From Sutterella massiliensis (GTDB lineage: Bacteria > Pseudomonadota > Gammaproteobacteria > Burkholderiales > Burkholderiaceae_F): 64,000 bases of DNA. Position 1 is the first letter of the stretch, and each line of letters starts with the position of its first letter. The DNA lies in contig NZ_JACJJC010000011.1 of assembly GCF_016899755.1 (NCBI RefSeq), positions 1-64,000 on the forward strand, written 5' to 3'. A model generated the notes under the pieces. The model was not told the DNA's origin. It worked only from the letters and a program-made list of their open reading frames with translations, and did not search any database. Below are positions 25,796-35,572 of this stretch, piece after piece. The translations under genes and the position numbers were made by a program.

Positions 25796-27346
25796 ATGAA
25801 ATTTGCCAAGCATTCCGTCTCCGCTCTCGTCCTTGCCCTCGCGGGCGCCTTCTCTGTTGCCGCTCAAGCGAGCGCCGACAACATGGTTGTCGCTGTGCAG
25901 CAGCTCCCGCCCACTGTTGAGCCGCAGGGCGTCAACAACAACGCCAACGACCGCGTCGCCTATTCGATTTACGAAACGCTCATTCGCGCCGACCAGAAGA
26001 CGGGTGAACTCCATCCGGGGCTTGCCGTTTCCTGGAAGCGCATCTCGCCTGAAACGGTTGAATTCAAGCTCCGTGAAGGCGTGAAGTTCCAGGACGGCAC
26101 GGACTTTACGGCCGACGACGTCGTTTTCTCCTTCGGAGAAGAACGTTTTATGGGCAAGAATGCGCCGGGCCGAGCTGCTGCGGGTGAATTCTTGGGTGGC
26201 CTCAAGTCCGTCGAAAAGGTCGACGACTATACGGTTCGCGTTACGATGAATACGGCCGATCCGTTGATCGAACGCCGATTCTCCGCCCGCATGTCCGAAA
26301 TCATTTCCGAAGACGGCTACAAGAAGGCGGGTGGCTGGGACAACTGGATCAAGCATCCGATCGGAACGGGTCCTTACGAAATCGTCGAATTTAAGACCGG
26401 CAACCGTCTTGCGCTGAAGCGCTTCGAAGGCTACTGGGGCGAAAAGGCGCCCGCCGCGAAGCTCACGTTCGTCGAAGTGCCGGAACTTTCGGCACGCGTG
26501 GCGGGTCTTCGTTCGGGCGAATTCGACATCATCACGGAAGTGCCGCCCGATCAGGTGAAGCCCCTCTCGGCCGACGGCCGCATTGACGTTGTGGGCGGCC
26601 CGATCGACAACATCTACGGTTTCGTCTTCGACTCGAAGTCGAACAAGATTATGCAGAGCAAGGAGCTCCGCCAAGCGTTCCTCCACGCAATCGACCGTGA
26701 GATGCTCGTGAACGCCCTTTTCGCTGGCCGCACGACGCCTGCCTACAGCTTCCAGAGCAAGACCTTCGGCGACCTCTGGATCGAAGACTTCAACAAGAAC
26801 CTCTACGATCCGGCCAAGGCCAAGGCCCTCATCAAGGCTTCGGGTTATAAGGGCGAACCGATTGTCTGGCGCATTCAGCCCGGCTACTACACGCTCGAAA
26901 TGACGGTTTCGCAGGCCGTTGCCGCGATGCTCAAGCAGGTCGGCATCAACATCAAGCTCGACGTCAAGGAAAACTGGACGCAGGTTGAAGCTGCCGGGCG
27001 CGACCGCATGATCAACAACGCCTCCTTCTCCGCTTATTACCCGGATCCGGCCGCGCAGCTTTGGCGCCGCCTCAAGCCCGGTGCCTTCTGGGAGGCCGAC
27101 GGCTTCATCGTCGAGAGCCCTGAATATCAGGAATTCGTCGCGCAGGGGAAGATTCTCGAAACCTCGATCGATCCGGCCGAACGCAAGGCCGCCTGGTCGA
27201 AGATGCTCAAGGCCTTTGCCGAGAACCCCTATGCCTGCCCGCTCTATTCGCTCCCGATGATTTACGCCAAGCAGAAGAACGTCGAGTGGACCCCGGGTAC
27301 GCAGGGTTCGATGGACTTCTCGGCAGCGAACCTGAAGTTCAAGTAA
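25796..27346 (+). CDS. ABC transporter substrate-binding protein, dipeptide/oligopeptide family (SBP_bac_5)
   Basis: 516 residues. Sec signal peptide of about 27 residues ending AAQASA. The family signature lies around YSIYETLIRADQKTGELHPGLAVSW, with later FKLREGVKFQDGTDFTADDVVFS and HPIGTGPY. It binds peptides or similar solutes (nickel, glutathione and opines also occur in this family) in the periplasm and delivers them to the permeases encoded downstream. A 206-bp gap with GC-rich hairpins separates it from the ATPase gene, which would allow higher expression of the binding protein. Confidence 0.93.
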   Translation: MKFAKHSVSALVLALAGAFSVAAQASADNMVVAVQQLPPTVEPQGVNNNANDRVAYSIYETLIRADQKTGELHPGLAVSWKRISPETVEFKLREGVKFQDGTDFTADDVVFSFGEERFMGKNAPGRAAAGEFLGGLKSVEKVDDYTVRVTMNTADPLIERRFSARMSEIISEDGYKKAGGWDNWIKHPIGTGPYEIVEFKTGNRLALKRFEGYWGEKAPAAKLTFVEVPELSARVAGLRSGEFDIITEVPPDQVKPLSADGRIDVVGGPIDNIYGFVFDSKSNKIMQSKELRQAFLHAIDREMLVNALFAGRTTPAYSFQSKTFGDLWIEDFNKNLYDPAKAKALIKASGYKGEPIVWRIQPGYYTLEMTVSQAVAAMLKQVGINIKLDVKENWTQVEAAGRDRMINNASFSAYYPDPAAQLWRRLKPGAFWEADGFIVESPEYQEFVAQGKILETSIDPAERKAAWSKMLKAFAENPYACPLYSLPMIYAKQKNVEWTPGTQGSMDFSAANLKFK

Positions 27347-27552
27347 TGCGCGGCCGCTGAGCGGCCCCCCGAAGCGTCGAGCGCCGTTCGACGCCCGAGA
27401 TTCCGAAAGCGAGGATCGGGCGCCGCAGCGGCACTTCGACGTACTTCTTCTCATGAAATCAAGCGCTAGGGTGTTTCGTTTGTGCCGGCAGTCGTCCGGT
27501 CCGAACCCCGAAGCGCAGCCCTCGGCAACCATTCAAAAAAGAAGCCTCCACC

Positions 27553-29745
27553 ATGCGCACTCCCCAAGCGGCAAATAAAGTCAAAGCGCCGCTCCTCAAA
27601 ATCCGGGACCTGCGCGTCGCTTTCGGCGACGTCGAGGTCCTGCACGGCGTCGATCTCGACGTCGTGCCCGGTGAAATCCATGCACTGATCGGCGAATCGG
27701 GCTCCGGAAAGTCCGTGCTTGCACGATCCATTCTCGGGCTCGCCGGTCACCGCAGCCGCCTCACGGGCTCGATCGAATTCGACGGCCGCACGATCTCGGG
27801 TCTCACCGAGCGTGAATACGAAAAGCTGCGCGGTGCCGACATCGGTCTGATCGTTCAGGACGCGATGGCCGCACTCAATCCGATGCGAACGATCGGTCAG
27901 CAGCTCGTCGAAACGATTCTCTACCGTCATCCGAAGTTCCGTACGCAGGGCAACAAAGCGGCGCTCGCCGCGAGTCACCGCGCGGAATTGAACGAGATGG
28001 CGGTTTCTTACTTGAAGCAGGTCGGGATCACCGCCCCCGAGAAGCGCATGACGAGCTACGCGCACCAGCTCTCGGGCGGTATGCGCCAGCGCATCATGAT
28101 TGCGCTCGCGCTCGTCGGTGAACCGAAGCTGCTCCTTGCCGACGAACCGACGACGGCTTTGGACGTCGTCGTGCAGCGCGAGCTTCTGCAGGAAATGCGC
28201 GAAATCGTGCTTGCGCGCGGCATGTCGATGCTCCTTGTGACGCACGACCTGCACCTCGCGCACGACGTCGCCGACCGCGTTTCCGTCATGTACGCGGGCT
28301 ACATTCTCGAGGACGGGCCGGTGGCGAAGGTGCTGCCGAATCCCTCGCACCCCTATACCGAAGGGCTCCTTGACGCGATGCCCGATATGGAGAGTACGCG
28401 CGGGACACTGAAGCCCATCAAGGGCGAGATTCCGCCCCCTGAAAAGCTCGGCCGCGGCTGCCCCTTTGCAAGCCGCTGCGTGCTTGCAACCGAGCGCTGC
28501 CGCGGGTTCCTGCCGAAGATGGCCGAAGTGGCGCCGGGGTGGACCTCGCGCTGCATGGAGGCGCACGTCAAGGCTGCCGAGCTTGACGACCTGGCGCTCG
28601 AGGACGCCGAGCGCGAACGCGAAGCCTCGGGCGTCGCCAAAACCGAAGGCAATCCCCTCGGGCACAAGCAGGATACGGATTTTGCCGTCGTCGTCGACGC
28701 TCGCATTCTGCGCCACTGCTACTACGCCCGCAAGGGCTTTTTCGGGCGCCGCCGCCCCTGGAACGTGCTCGAAGACGTTGATCTTAAAATCCGAACCGGC
28801 GAAGTAATGGGGCTCGTTGGCGAATCGGGCTGCGGCAAGTCGACGCTCGCGCGGCTCATGCTCGGTCTTGCGCGTCCGACGGAAGGCTCCGTGCGTTTTA
28901 AGGGCGAAGAATATCCTGAGCCCCGTACGCGCGAATGGCGCGCGCAGCGTCCGGCCGCACAGATGATCTACCAGGACCCCTTCTCGTGCTTTGACGAGCG
29001 CATGTCGGTTGTTGACCAAGTGGCCGAACCCCTCATGGTGCACCGAGGGCTCTCGAAGGACGAAGCGCTCGCCAAGGCTTTTGCCGTGCTGCGCGCTTCG
29101 GGGCTTCCCGAACACCACGCCAAGAAACTCCCCGGCGTCATGTCGGGCGGGCAGCTGCAGCGCGCGGCGATTGCCCGAGCGATTGCGCTGCGACCGGCGC
29201 TTCTCGTCTGCGACGAACCTGTTGCGTCGCTCGACGTCTCGATTCAGGCGCAGGTGCTTGAACTTCTGAACGAACTGAAGCGCACCACCCGCATGGCGAT
29301 GCTCTTTGTCTCGCACAATCTCAACGTTGTGCGCTACATCTGCGACCGTGTCGCGGTGATGTACCTCGGGCGCATGGTCGAAACGGGCGACGTCGACGAA
29401 GTCTTCCATCGGCCGCTTCACCCGTATTCAAAGCTCCTCACGGCGTCGACCCCGGGCGCGGACGCTTCCGTCATCCGCATCTATCCGAAGGGCTCGATGC
29501 CGAGTCCGATCGACCGGCCTGCGGGCTGCGTTTTTGCGAACCGCTGCCCGCTCGCGCAGTCGCGGTGCCTCAAAGAAGTGCCGAAGCTCACTGCCGTCGA
29601 AGGCATGGGTGAAGGGCGCGCCGTTGCGTGCTTTGCGCCCTTGGAAAAGCTCGTTGCACTCTCCGAATACGACGCGCTCGCAACGAGCGAATTCGCCCAA
29701 AACGGCGCCATTCAGTCAACCCTCGCGAACCAGCCGGAGGCATAA
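27553..29745 (+). CDS. Fused DppD-DppF type ABC transporter ATPase (two nucleotide-binding domains)
   Basis: 730 residues. First domain: Walker A GESGSGKS at 47-54, signature LSGGMRQR, Walker B LLLADEPT. After the first C-terminal oligopeptide domain (cysteines in GCPFASRC..CRG) comes a second ATPase with GESGCGKS, MSGGQLQR and LLVCDEPV, followed by a second peptide-transport C-terminal domain with NRCPLAQSRC. It energises import by the permease pair. The fusion resembles GsiA-type proteins. The downstream permease gene starts 3 bp after the stop. Confidence 0.95.
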   Translation: MRTPQAANKVKAPLLKIRDLRVAFGDVEVLHGVDLDVVPGEIHALIGESGSGKSVLARSILGLAGHRSRLTGSIEFDGRTISGLTEREYEKLRGADIGLIVQDAMAALNPMRTIGQQLVETILYRHPKFRTQGNKAALAASHRAELNEMAVSYLKQVGITAPEKRMTSYAHQLSGGMRQRIMIALALVGEPKLLLADEPTTALDVVVQRELLQEMREIVLARGMSMLLVTHDLHLAHDVADRVSVMYAGYILEDGPVAKVLPNPSHPYTEGLLDAMPDMESTRGTLKPIKGEIPPPEKLGRGCPFASRCVLATERCRGFLPKMAEVAPGWTSRCMEAHVKAAELDDLALEDAEREREASGVAKTEGNPLGHKQDTDFAVVVDARILRHCYYARKGFFGRRRPWNVLEDVDLKIRTGEVMGLVGESGCGKSTLARLMLGLARPTEGSVRFKGEEYPEPRTREWRAQRPAAQMIYQDPFSCFDERMSVVDQVAEPLMVHRGLSKDEALAKAFAVLRASGLPEHHAKKLPGVMSGGQLQRAAIARAIALRPALLVCDEPVASLDVSIQAQVLELLNELKRTTRMAMLFVSHNLNVVRYICDRVAVMYLGRMVETGDVDEVFHRPLHPYSKLLTASTPGADASVIRIYPKGSMPSPIDRPAGCVFANRCPLAQSRCLKEVPKLTAVEGMGEGRAVACFAPLEKLVALSEYDALATSEFAQNGAIQSTLANQPEA

Positions 29746-29748
29746 GCC

Positions 29749-30666
29749 ATGGCCGCACTTATTCTTCGCATTGTGGGTCGTGCGCTCCTTACGCTCCTTC
29801 TCCTCACGGCCTGCGTCTTCTTTGTTCTTCACATGACGGGCGATCCCGCGCGTCTGATGCTCGGCACCGATGCGGATCCCGCCGCCATCGAAGCCTTCCG
29901 AGAGCAGTGGGGGCTCAATCGTCCGCTCTGGGAGCAGTTCCTGGTCTACCTGCAGAAGGCCGTTCACTTCGATATGGGGATGAGCTACATGACGGGGCTG
30001 CCCGTCAAGGACGTCTTCCTCACGGCGCTCGGGCCGACCTTGAACCTCATGATTCCGACGGCGATCGTGACGCTTGCGATCGGTATTCCTGCGGGCGTCA
30101 TCGCAGCGCTTCACCGCGATACGGCGATTGACCGCGGGATGATGGTCGCTTCCGTCTTTGGCTACGCCGTTCCGAACTTCTTCATGGGCGTCATTCTTCT
30201 TCTCATCTTCTCGATCTGGCTCGGGTGGCTCCCCTCATACGGCAACAGCACCCCCTGGCACTACATCATGCCGATCGTGACGATGGCTACTTCCGAAGCG
30301 GCGATCTTCTCGCGCTATGCGCGCAGCGCCATGATCGAAGCGATGCGACTGCCCTGCGTTCGTGCGGCGCGCATGCGCGGGCTGCCCGAATCGCGAATCA
30401 TTTGGCTGCATGCGCTTCCGAACGCAATGCTCTCGATTCTCACGATTCTGGGCTTCTTCCTCGGCACCCTCGTTGCCGGGGCTGTCATCACGGAATCGGT
30501 TTTCTCGTGGCCGGGCGTAGGCAAGCTGCTCGTACAGTCCGTTGCCAACCGCGACATTCCGGTCGTGCAGATGATCGTGCTCGCAACGGGCGCTTCGCTC
30601 GTCACCGCGAACCTCCTTATGGACATCCTCGCCCTCGTTGTCAACCCGCGCCTTCGCAAGGGCTGA
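29749..30666 (+). CDS. Peptide ABC transporter permease, DppB/GsiC family
   Basis: 305 residues, six membrane segments. N-terminal family motif LILRIVGRALLTLLLLTACVFF and FVLHMTGDPARLMLG, then the BPD_transp_1 domain with the EAA-like loop VRAARMRGLPESRIIWLHALPNA. Inner-membrane channel half; it starts 3 bp after the ATPase gene, so translation is coupled. Confidence 0.94.
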   Translation: MAALILRIVGRALLTLLLLTACVFFVLHMTGDPARLMLGTDADPAAIEAFREQWGLNRPLWEQFLVYLQKAVHFDMGMSYMTGLPVKDVFLTALGPTLNLMIPTAIVTLAIGIPAGVIAALHRDTAIDRGMMVASVFGYAVPNFFMGVILLLIFSIWLGWLPSYGNSTPWHYIMPIVTMATSEAAIFSRYARSAMIEAMRLPCVRAARMRGLPESRIIWLHALPNAMLSILTILGFFLGTLVAGAVITESVFSWPGVGKLLVQSVANRDIPVVQMIVLATGASLVTANLLMDILALVVNPRLRKG

Positions 30667-30702
30667 TCGGCATTGAAGAACCCAAGTCAGACATCTCAAA
30701 CC

Positions 30703-31548
30703 ATGCTTAAGAACTTCTTCAGATCGCTTTCGAGCGCCCAGGCGGGCTTCCTTGTGAAGCTTTCGGGATGCATTCTCGCGGTCTTCTTTGTGTGCGGGCT
30801 TCTTTCGCCCTGGATCGCGCCCTACGGGCTCGAAGACATGGACCTCATGAGCCGCCTTGTGGCGCCCTTTACGTCGCTCGCGCACCCGCTCGGTACCGAC
30901 GAGCTTGGGCGCGACGTGCTTTCGCGCCTCCTTTATTCGCTGCGCCTCTCCTTCATTCTGGCGGTGACGGGTACGCTCCTCGGTGCCGTTCTCGGGACGG
31001 CGCTCGGGTTCCTTGCGGCGCGCTTCGGCGGCATCGTTGACGACCTCGTCAACACGGGGATCGACTTCACGGCGTCGCTTCCCTTCATCATCCTCGCGCT
31101 CACGATCCTCGCCTTCCTCGGCACCGACGTCACCGTCATCATCGTAATCATGGCCGTTTACGGGTGGGACCGCTATGCGCGTCTCACGCGCAACCTCGCG
31201 CGCTCGGCCTATACCGAAGGGTACGCGGCGGCGCTCGAAGGACTCGGCATCCCGACGCGGCGCATCATGCTCGGGCACATTCTCCCGAATATTGCTTCCG
31301 CACTCGTCGTCAACATGACGCTCAATTTCCCCGGGATGATTCTCCTTGAAACGTCGCTCTCCTTCCTCGGTGTCGGCGTGCAGCCCCCGATGAGTTCGCT
31401 CGGCACGATGCTCGGGTTCGGTCGCGACTACCTCACGACCGCTTGGTGGATTGCCGTTATTCCGGGCGTGGTCATCGTGATTTCGACGCTATCGATGTCG
31501 ATTCTCGGCGACTGGGTTCAGCAGCGACTCGAGCCGCAGAATCGTTGA
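30703..31548 (+). CDS. Peptide ABC transporter permease, DppC/GsiD family
   Basis: 281 residues from ATG 30703; TTG at 30673 would add ten residues and has AAGGG in range, so the start is uncertain. The motif HPLGTDELGRDVLSRLLYSLRLS is diagnostic of DppC. Six membrane segments, and the ATPase-contacting loop YAAALEGLGIPTRRIMLGHILPN. Last gene of the importer operon. Confidence 0.92.
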   Translation: MLKNFFRSLSSAQAGFLVKLSGCILAVFFVCGLLSPWIAPYGLEDMDLMSRLVAPFTSLAHPLGTDELGRDVLSRLLYSLRLSFILAVTGTLLGAVLGTALGFLAARFGGIVDDLVNTGIDFTASLPFIILALTILAFLGTDVTVIIVIMAVYGWDRYARLTRNLARSAYTEGYAAALEGLGIPTRRIMLGHILPNIASALVVNMTLNFPGMILLETSLSFLGVGVQPPMSSLGTMLGFGRDYLTTAWWIAVIPGVVIVISTLSMSILGDWVQQRLEPQNR

Positions 31549-31720
31549 TATAAAACTGCAGTTTTCGGTGCATCCGGCGATCCAAAACGATCAAGCACTC
31601 ATGATCGACCGGTGCATCGATTCGATTTGAAAACTAGACGAGCATCTGATTTACGCCTTCGTCGTAGCGAAATTACGAAGAAATAACCGTACGGCGAAAG
31701 GCTTCGGTGAAAAAAAAGTT

Positions 31721-33328
31721 ATGACTGAAAAGATCAAAAACAATACGACTGCTTACGGTGAAGCACCGATCAAATTCATCATCGTCGGTTTTGACGGTCT
31801 TCGACCGGACTATGTGAAGCCGGATGAAATGCCGGCTCTTTCGAAGTTTGTTTCGGAAAGCCACCACTGGACGGACTACCTCGCCTGCTTTCCGACGGAA
31901 ACGTACGTGAACCATCCGTCGATCTTCTCGGGTTTCCGTCCGAATCGACACGGCATCATCGCCAATTGCTTCTACAACGCCTCGCCCGAAGCGAAAACGC
32001 CTGACGAAAAGCTTTTCGCCGGCTGGAGCGTTGCGAGCGTCATGGCGAACGACCGGCTGGCGGGGGGCCTCTATCAAGTGCCCGACCTGGGTGAACGGCT
32101 CGCACGCGACGGCAAGCGCCTGCGCGTTCTGTGCGCGAATTCGCCGGGCAGTACGCGCCTGCAGCACGTGCATGCCGAAGGATGCGACGGGCACCTCAAC
32201 TGCTGCGTGCATGCGGTGCACTCGACGCTTCCGACCTCGGAAGCCAAAGCGCTCGCGAAGGAATACGGCGACGGCGTGCCGCTGCAGTTCCCCGACAAAC
32301 GCGGCACGGATCTTCTGGCCGAACTCTTCTTTAAGCGTGAAGCCGTCAACGGTGCGGCGGGTCTTGCGGACGTAACGGTGCTTTGGATCGGCGAGCCCGA
32401 CCACTCGCAGCATGAATTCGGGCTCGACGACCCGCGTACCGTCGAAGCGCGCCGCCACGCCGACGCGACCTTTGCGCGGATTCTTGCCTGGTGGGAAGAG
32501 AACGGGCGCGACGCCAACGTGCAGCTCGTCGTCATGTCGGACCACGGTCACGGCGAAGTCGTTCGTCACGTCGACCCGAAGGCGATCCTCGAGCGCGCAG
32601 GGTTTAATGTCGCCACGGGCGACGACATTCGCGAGGGGCGCGACGTCTCGCACGCCGACATCGTGATGGTGGGGACCTATGCGACGGGGCTTTGGCTGCG
32701 CAACAAGACCCCCAAGATGCTTGCCGCCGTGCGCGACGTGCTGATGGCGTCGCCCGAAATCGGTCTCGTCTTCTCGCAGCCAGCGCTTTCACGCCCGAAC
32801 GAAGATCTCGCCGCCGTTGACCCCGTCGAAGGGCGCGTACCCGGCACGTTCTCGGAAGCGCTTGTCTTTTCGGATTCCGAACGCGGTCCCGATCTGCGCT
32901 TTGTCACCCGAGGCGAGCGCTCGACAGGGAAGCTTGTGATGGCAGAAGAGCTCGCGATCGGTGCGGGCAACCACGGTGGCCTCAATCCGCAGGAAACGCA
33001 CTCGCTTCTTGCGATTGCGGGCTCGCGCTTCCCGGGCTACGGCGAACACCAGGAGCCGGCTTCTCACGACGACGTTGCGATGACGATGATGACGATGCTC
33101 GGGCTCCTCGACGACGAAGCAGCAGCCCCGATGCCGACGGGCCGCATCCTCGGCGAAGCGTTCCGTCCGCTCACGAATGATCCGATTGTGAATGAGCGCC
33201 TCACGCTCGGCTGCGGACGCTTCGAGCAGGAAATCGTGCGGCTCGTCTATAAGGGGCACGCCTATGTGATCGAAGCGGGCCGTATCGACAACGACGGCTG
33301 GACGGCCGAAAAAGGCATCGTGCGATAA
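31721..33328 (+). CDS. Alkaline phosphatase-superfamily (nucleotide pyrophosphatase/phosphodiesterase-like) enzyme
   Basis: 535 residues. Two-metal active-site motifs are visible: VGFDGLRPD near the N-terminus (metal Asp), FPTETYVNHPS (Thr nucleophile context), EPDHSQHEFG (Asp and His), SDHGHGEV (Asp-His) and GNHGG (His). It should hydrolyse phosphomonoesters, phosphodiesters or phosphonates. No signal peptide is apparent, so it appears cytoplasmic, unlike most NPP enzymes. It follows the peptide importer on the same strand after 172 bp with hairpins and may process an imported substrate. Confidence 0.85.
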   Translation: MTEKIKNNTTAYGEAPIKFIIVGFDGLRPDYVKPDEMPALSKFVSESHHWTDYLACFPTETYVNHPSIFSGFRPNRHGIIANCFYNASPEAKTPDEKLFAGWSVASVMANDRLAGGLYQVPDLGERLARDGKRLRVLCANSPGSTRLQHVHAEGCDGHLNCCVHAVHSTLPTSEAKALAKEYGDGVPLQFPDKRGTDLLAELFFKREAVNGAAGLADVTVLWIGEPDHSQHEFGLDDPRTVEARRHADATFARILAWWEENGRDANVQLVVMSDHGHGEVVRHVDPKAILERAGFNVATGDDIREGRDVSHADIVMVGTYATGLWLRNKTPKMLAAVRDVLMASPEIGLVFSQPALSRPNEDLAAVDPVEGRVPGTFSEALVFSDSERGPDLRFVTRGERSTGKLVMAEELAIGAGNHGGLNPQETHSLLAIAGSRFPGYGEHQEPASHDDVAMTMMTMLGLLDDEAAAPMPTGRILGEAFRPLTNDPIVNERLTLGCGRFEQEIVRLVYKGHAYVIEAGRIDNDGWTAEKGIVR

Positions 33329-33374
33329 CCGCGTTCGATCGAGGTATGCCGCTTGACGGCTGGCGGCGCCCCCA

Positions 33375-33419
33375 TTGGCGGCGAAGAACGTTGAGGCGCT
33401 CTTCGCCGCCCAATTTTTT
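33375..33419 (+). terminator. Terminator after the phosphodiesterase-like gene
   Basis: Stem TTGGCGGCGAAGA / TCTTCGCCGCCCAA, followed by TTTTTT. Confidence 0.88.
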
Positions 33420-33515
33420 GTTTCGGTTTCAAGGCGTGCAGTTCGTCTCTTTGGCCGATATCAAATCTTCATTTCAATAGCCGGCTAATAAAATAAATGA
33501 TCGGCGATACATATC

Positions 33516-33532
33516 TTGCTCATAATGAGCAA
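33516..33532. promoter_or_regulatory. 17-bp perfect palindrome upstream of the MarR fragment
   Basis: TTGCTCAT-A-ATGAGCAA in an AT-rich region 62 bp before the MarR-like frame. Size and symmetry fit a MarR-family operator; the link is positional only. Confidence 0.5.
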
Positions 33533-33593
33533 TTTTATTTACAAATAAACGAAATATCAAAACAGCAGGAATCTCCGGGACCGCAATGCACCC

Positions 33594-34019
33594 ATGACGC
33601 CGGGTGAGCTCGCCGAACGTTTGGGCGTTGCGGATGCCACCGTTTCGGTGATGGTGAAGCGCATGCTTCGCGAAGACCGCCCGCTCATCGAGCGTATTGC
33701 TTCGCCCACGGACCGACGCAGCGTTCTTGTTGCGCTTTCGCACGAAGGCTGGGCGCTTCTGCAGCGCACGGCCCCCGGGCACTTCGAGCGCCGCTACCCG
33801 CCTGATCGGCTGCCCGTTGCCGATCCCGACCCTCGTGCGGCTATTCGGGTTTTGGCGCGACATCGGTCTTCGCGGCCTCGATTTCAACGCCATTTCAGGC
33901 TCGGTCGGCTGGTTTCTTCTTTACCGCGTGTTTCTGGCGATCCTCTTGACCATTCGCTTTCGCATGGACGAATTGAAGCGCCGATCGGAAGTGCGCGCCT
34001 ATTGGCGTGCCCTGGGTGA
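33594..34019 (+). pseudogene. MarR-family regulator fragment
   Basis: The first 64 codons encode a clear MarR winged helix: TPGELAERLGVADATVSVMVKRM, IASPTDRRSVLVALSHEGWALLQ. The N-terminal dimerisation helix that should precede it is missing. After about codon 65 the frame becomes Arg/Pro-rich and unlike MarR. A neighbouring frame (to 34059) encodes a hydrophobic stretch, FLLYRVFLAILL, of unknown origin. It is probably a broken regulator of the divergent or downstream genes. Confidence 0.65.
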
Positions 34020-34234
34020 AACGGGCCGAGGTTCGCAACTAAGCATCGATCGCGGATAGACCGAACATATCTATTGCGGTGCGCAGCGCTCGATTGGCGT
34101 TCCGAAGCGAGTATTCTTTTTTTAATCGTTTCTGGCATCAGAGCCGACGGCGAAAAAGAAGAACGTAAAACGACAATCCGCGCGGAAACGCCCAACGGAT
34201 AAACCAGCACACCGGACAACCAAAAGGACTGCGC

Positions 34235-35365
34235 ATGAATTCCTCTTTCCCTCCGAACGGCAGAAAGCGCGCTCGTGAATACGGCATCCGAATCGGCGTC
34301 CTCCCGACGGGCGAAAACAACGCCATTACGGACGTCGAAGGCGTCCTCGTCGGGCACGTGACTTTGAACGACGAACGCATCGGCATGCACACCGGTGTCA
34401 CGGCCATTCGCCCGCATCCGGGCAACGTTTTTCAGGAGAAGGTCCCCTGCGGCGTTTTTCTCGGGAACGGCTTCGGGAAGATGACGGGCTATGCGCAGGT
34501 CAAGGAGCTCGGCAACCTCGAAACGCCGATCATCCTGACGAACACGATGAGCATTGCCGCGGCGATCGACGGCCTCATCGATTGGACGTTTGAGTATGAA
34601 GAAAACGAAGACGTCATGAGCGTCAACTGTTTTGTGGGCGAAACGAACGACTCGGGCGTGAACGACATCCGCGCGCGCTTCGTGCAGAAGGCGCACGTAC
34701 TCTCTGCGTTGAAGCACGCCGCTTCCGGCCCCGTCGTCGAGGGTGCCGTAGGCGCTGGTACGGGCACGAAGGCTTTCGGCTTCAAGGCGGGCATCGGAAC
34801 TGCTTCGAGAAAGCTCCCCGATTCGCTCGGCGGCTGGACCGTGGGCGCCCTCGTGCAGGCAAATTTCGGCGGCATTTTGACGATCGACGGCGAAGCGCTC
34901 GGGCTCGAGCTCGGCGGCTACCCCTACGAGAAGCCGATTGAGGCGGCGCTCGCCAACGCCATGGAAAACGCGGACGGCTCGATCATGATGATTGTCGCGA
35001 CCGATGCGCCGCTCGACGCGCGCGGGCTCGAACGGCTCGCCAAGCGGGCCTTCATGGGGATGACGCGCACGGGCGGCGTCGCTTCGAACGGTTCGGGAGA
35101 TTTCGCCGTGGCCTTTTCAACGGCCGAGAGCGTGCGCGTGAAGCACAAGGCGCCCGAATTCTCGCTCGAAGGCGGCAAGCTCGTGCGAAACGACGACATG
35201 ACCCCCCTCTTCATGGCAGCGATTGAGGCAACCGAAGAAGCCATTCTCAATTCGCTTTTCCTCGCGCACGACATGACGGGCAGCGACGGCAAGTTCGTGC
35301 GTGCGATGCCTCTCGAGCCCGTTCTTGCTCGCCTGCGCGCAGCGGGGAAGCTTCACGCGGACTGA
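34235..35365 (+). CDS. P1-family (DmpA-type) aminopeptidase
   Basis: 376 residues. Ntn-fold peptidase family S58/P1, which self-cleaves before the catalytic serine. The processing site is in GGVASNGSGDFAVAFS. Other family motifs: ITDVEGVLVGHVTL, HTGVTAI, GFGKMTGYAQVKELG, LTNTMSIAAAIDGL and EGAVGAGTGTKAF. DmpA releases N-terminal D- or L-amino acids or beta-peptides. There is no signal peptide. With the peptide importer upstream it could degrade imported D-amino-acid or beta-peptides. Confidence 0.92.
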   Translation: MNSSFPPNGRKRAREYGIRIGVLPTGENNAITDVEGVLVGHVTLNDERIGMHTGVTAIRPHPGNVFQEKVPCGVFLGNGFGKMTGYAQVKELGNLETPIILTNTMSIAAAIDGLIDWTFEYEENEDVMSVNCFVGETNDSGVNDIRARFVQKAHVLSALKHAASGPVVEGAVGAGTGTKAFGFKAGIGTASRKLPDSLGGWTVGALVQANFGGILTIDGEALGLELGGYPYEKPIEAALANAMENADGSIMMIVATDAPLDARGLERLAKRAFMGMTRTGGVASNGSGDFAVAFSTAESVRVKHKAPEFSLEGGKLVRNDDMTPLFMAAIEATEEAILNSLFLAHDMTGSDGKFVRAMPLEPVLARLRAAGKLHAD

Positions 35366-35466
35366 GCGCTCTAAGGCGCCCGGCGTCGTTGTCAAGCGCT
35401 TCGGTACCGGCCGCGGGCAATAAAAACGGCGGACTGTTTCGCGTCAGTCCGCCCTAATCAGACAAC

Positions 35467-35525
35467 AGTTAAATAAAAAAGACGCCCGGACTCCCCGGCC
35501 GCATGCACGCGCGGCCGCCCGAGTG
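35467..35525 (-). terminator. Minus-strand terminator after the small lipoprotein gene
   Basis: Minus-strand GGCCGC / GCGGCC hairpin ending in GTCTTTTTTATTT. A second minus-oriented hairpin GGCGGACTG / CAGTCCGCC followed by GTTTTTA lies just beyond, at about 35427-35454, and may also end the convergent aminopeptidase transcript. Confidence 0.7.
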
Positions 35526-35572
35526 AGGCGCCTCGCCCTCTAGAGGCGCCTCGTGAAGGCATCGCGAGAAGG

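Noticed and set aside
25634..27532. 632-codon minus-strand frame opposite the peptide-binding protein
   Set aside because: Antisense shadow; the sense protein has a signal peptide and family motifs.
27466..29421. 651-codon minus-strand frame opposite the fused ATPases
   Set aside because: Antisense shadow of an ABC ATPase with complete Walker motifs.
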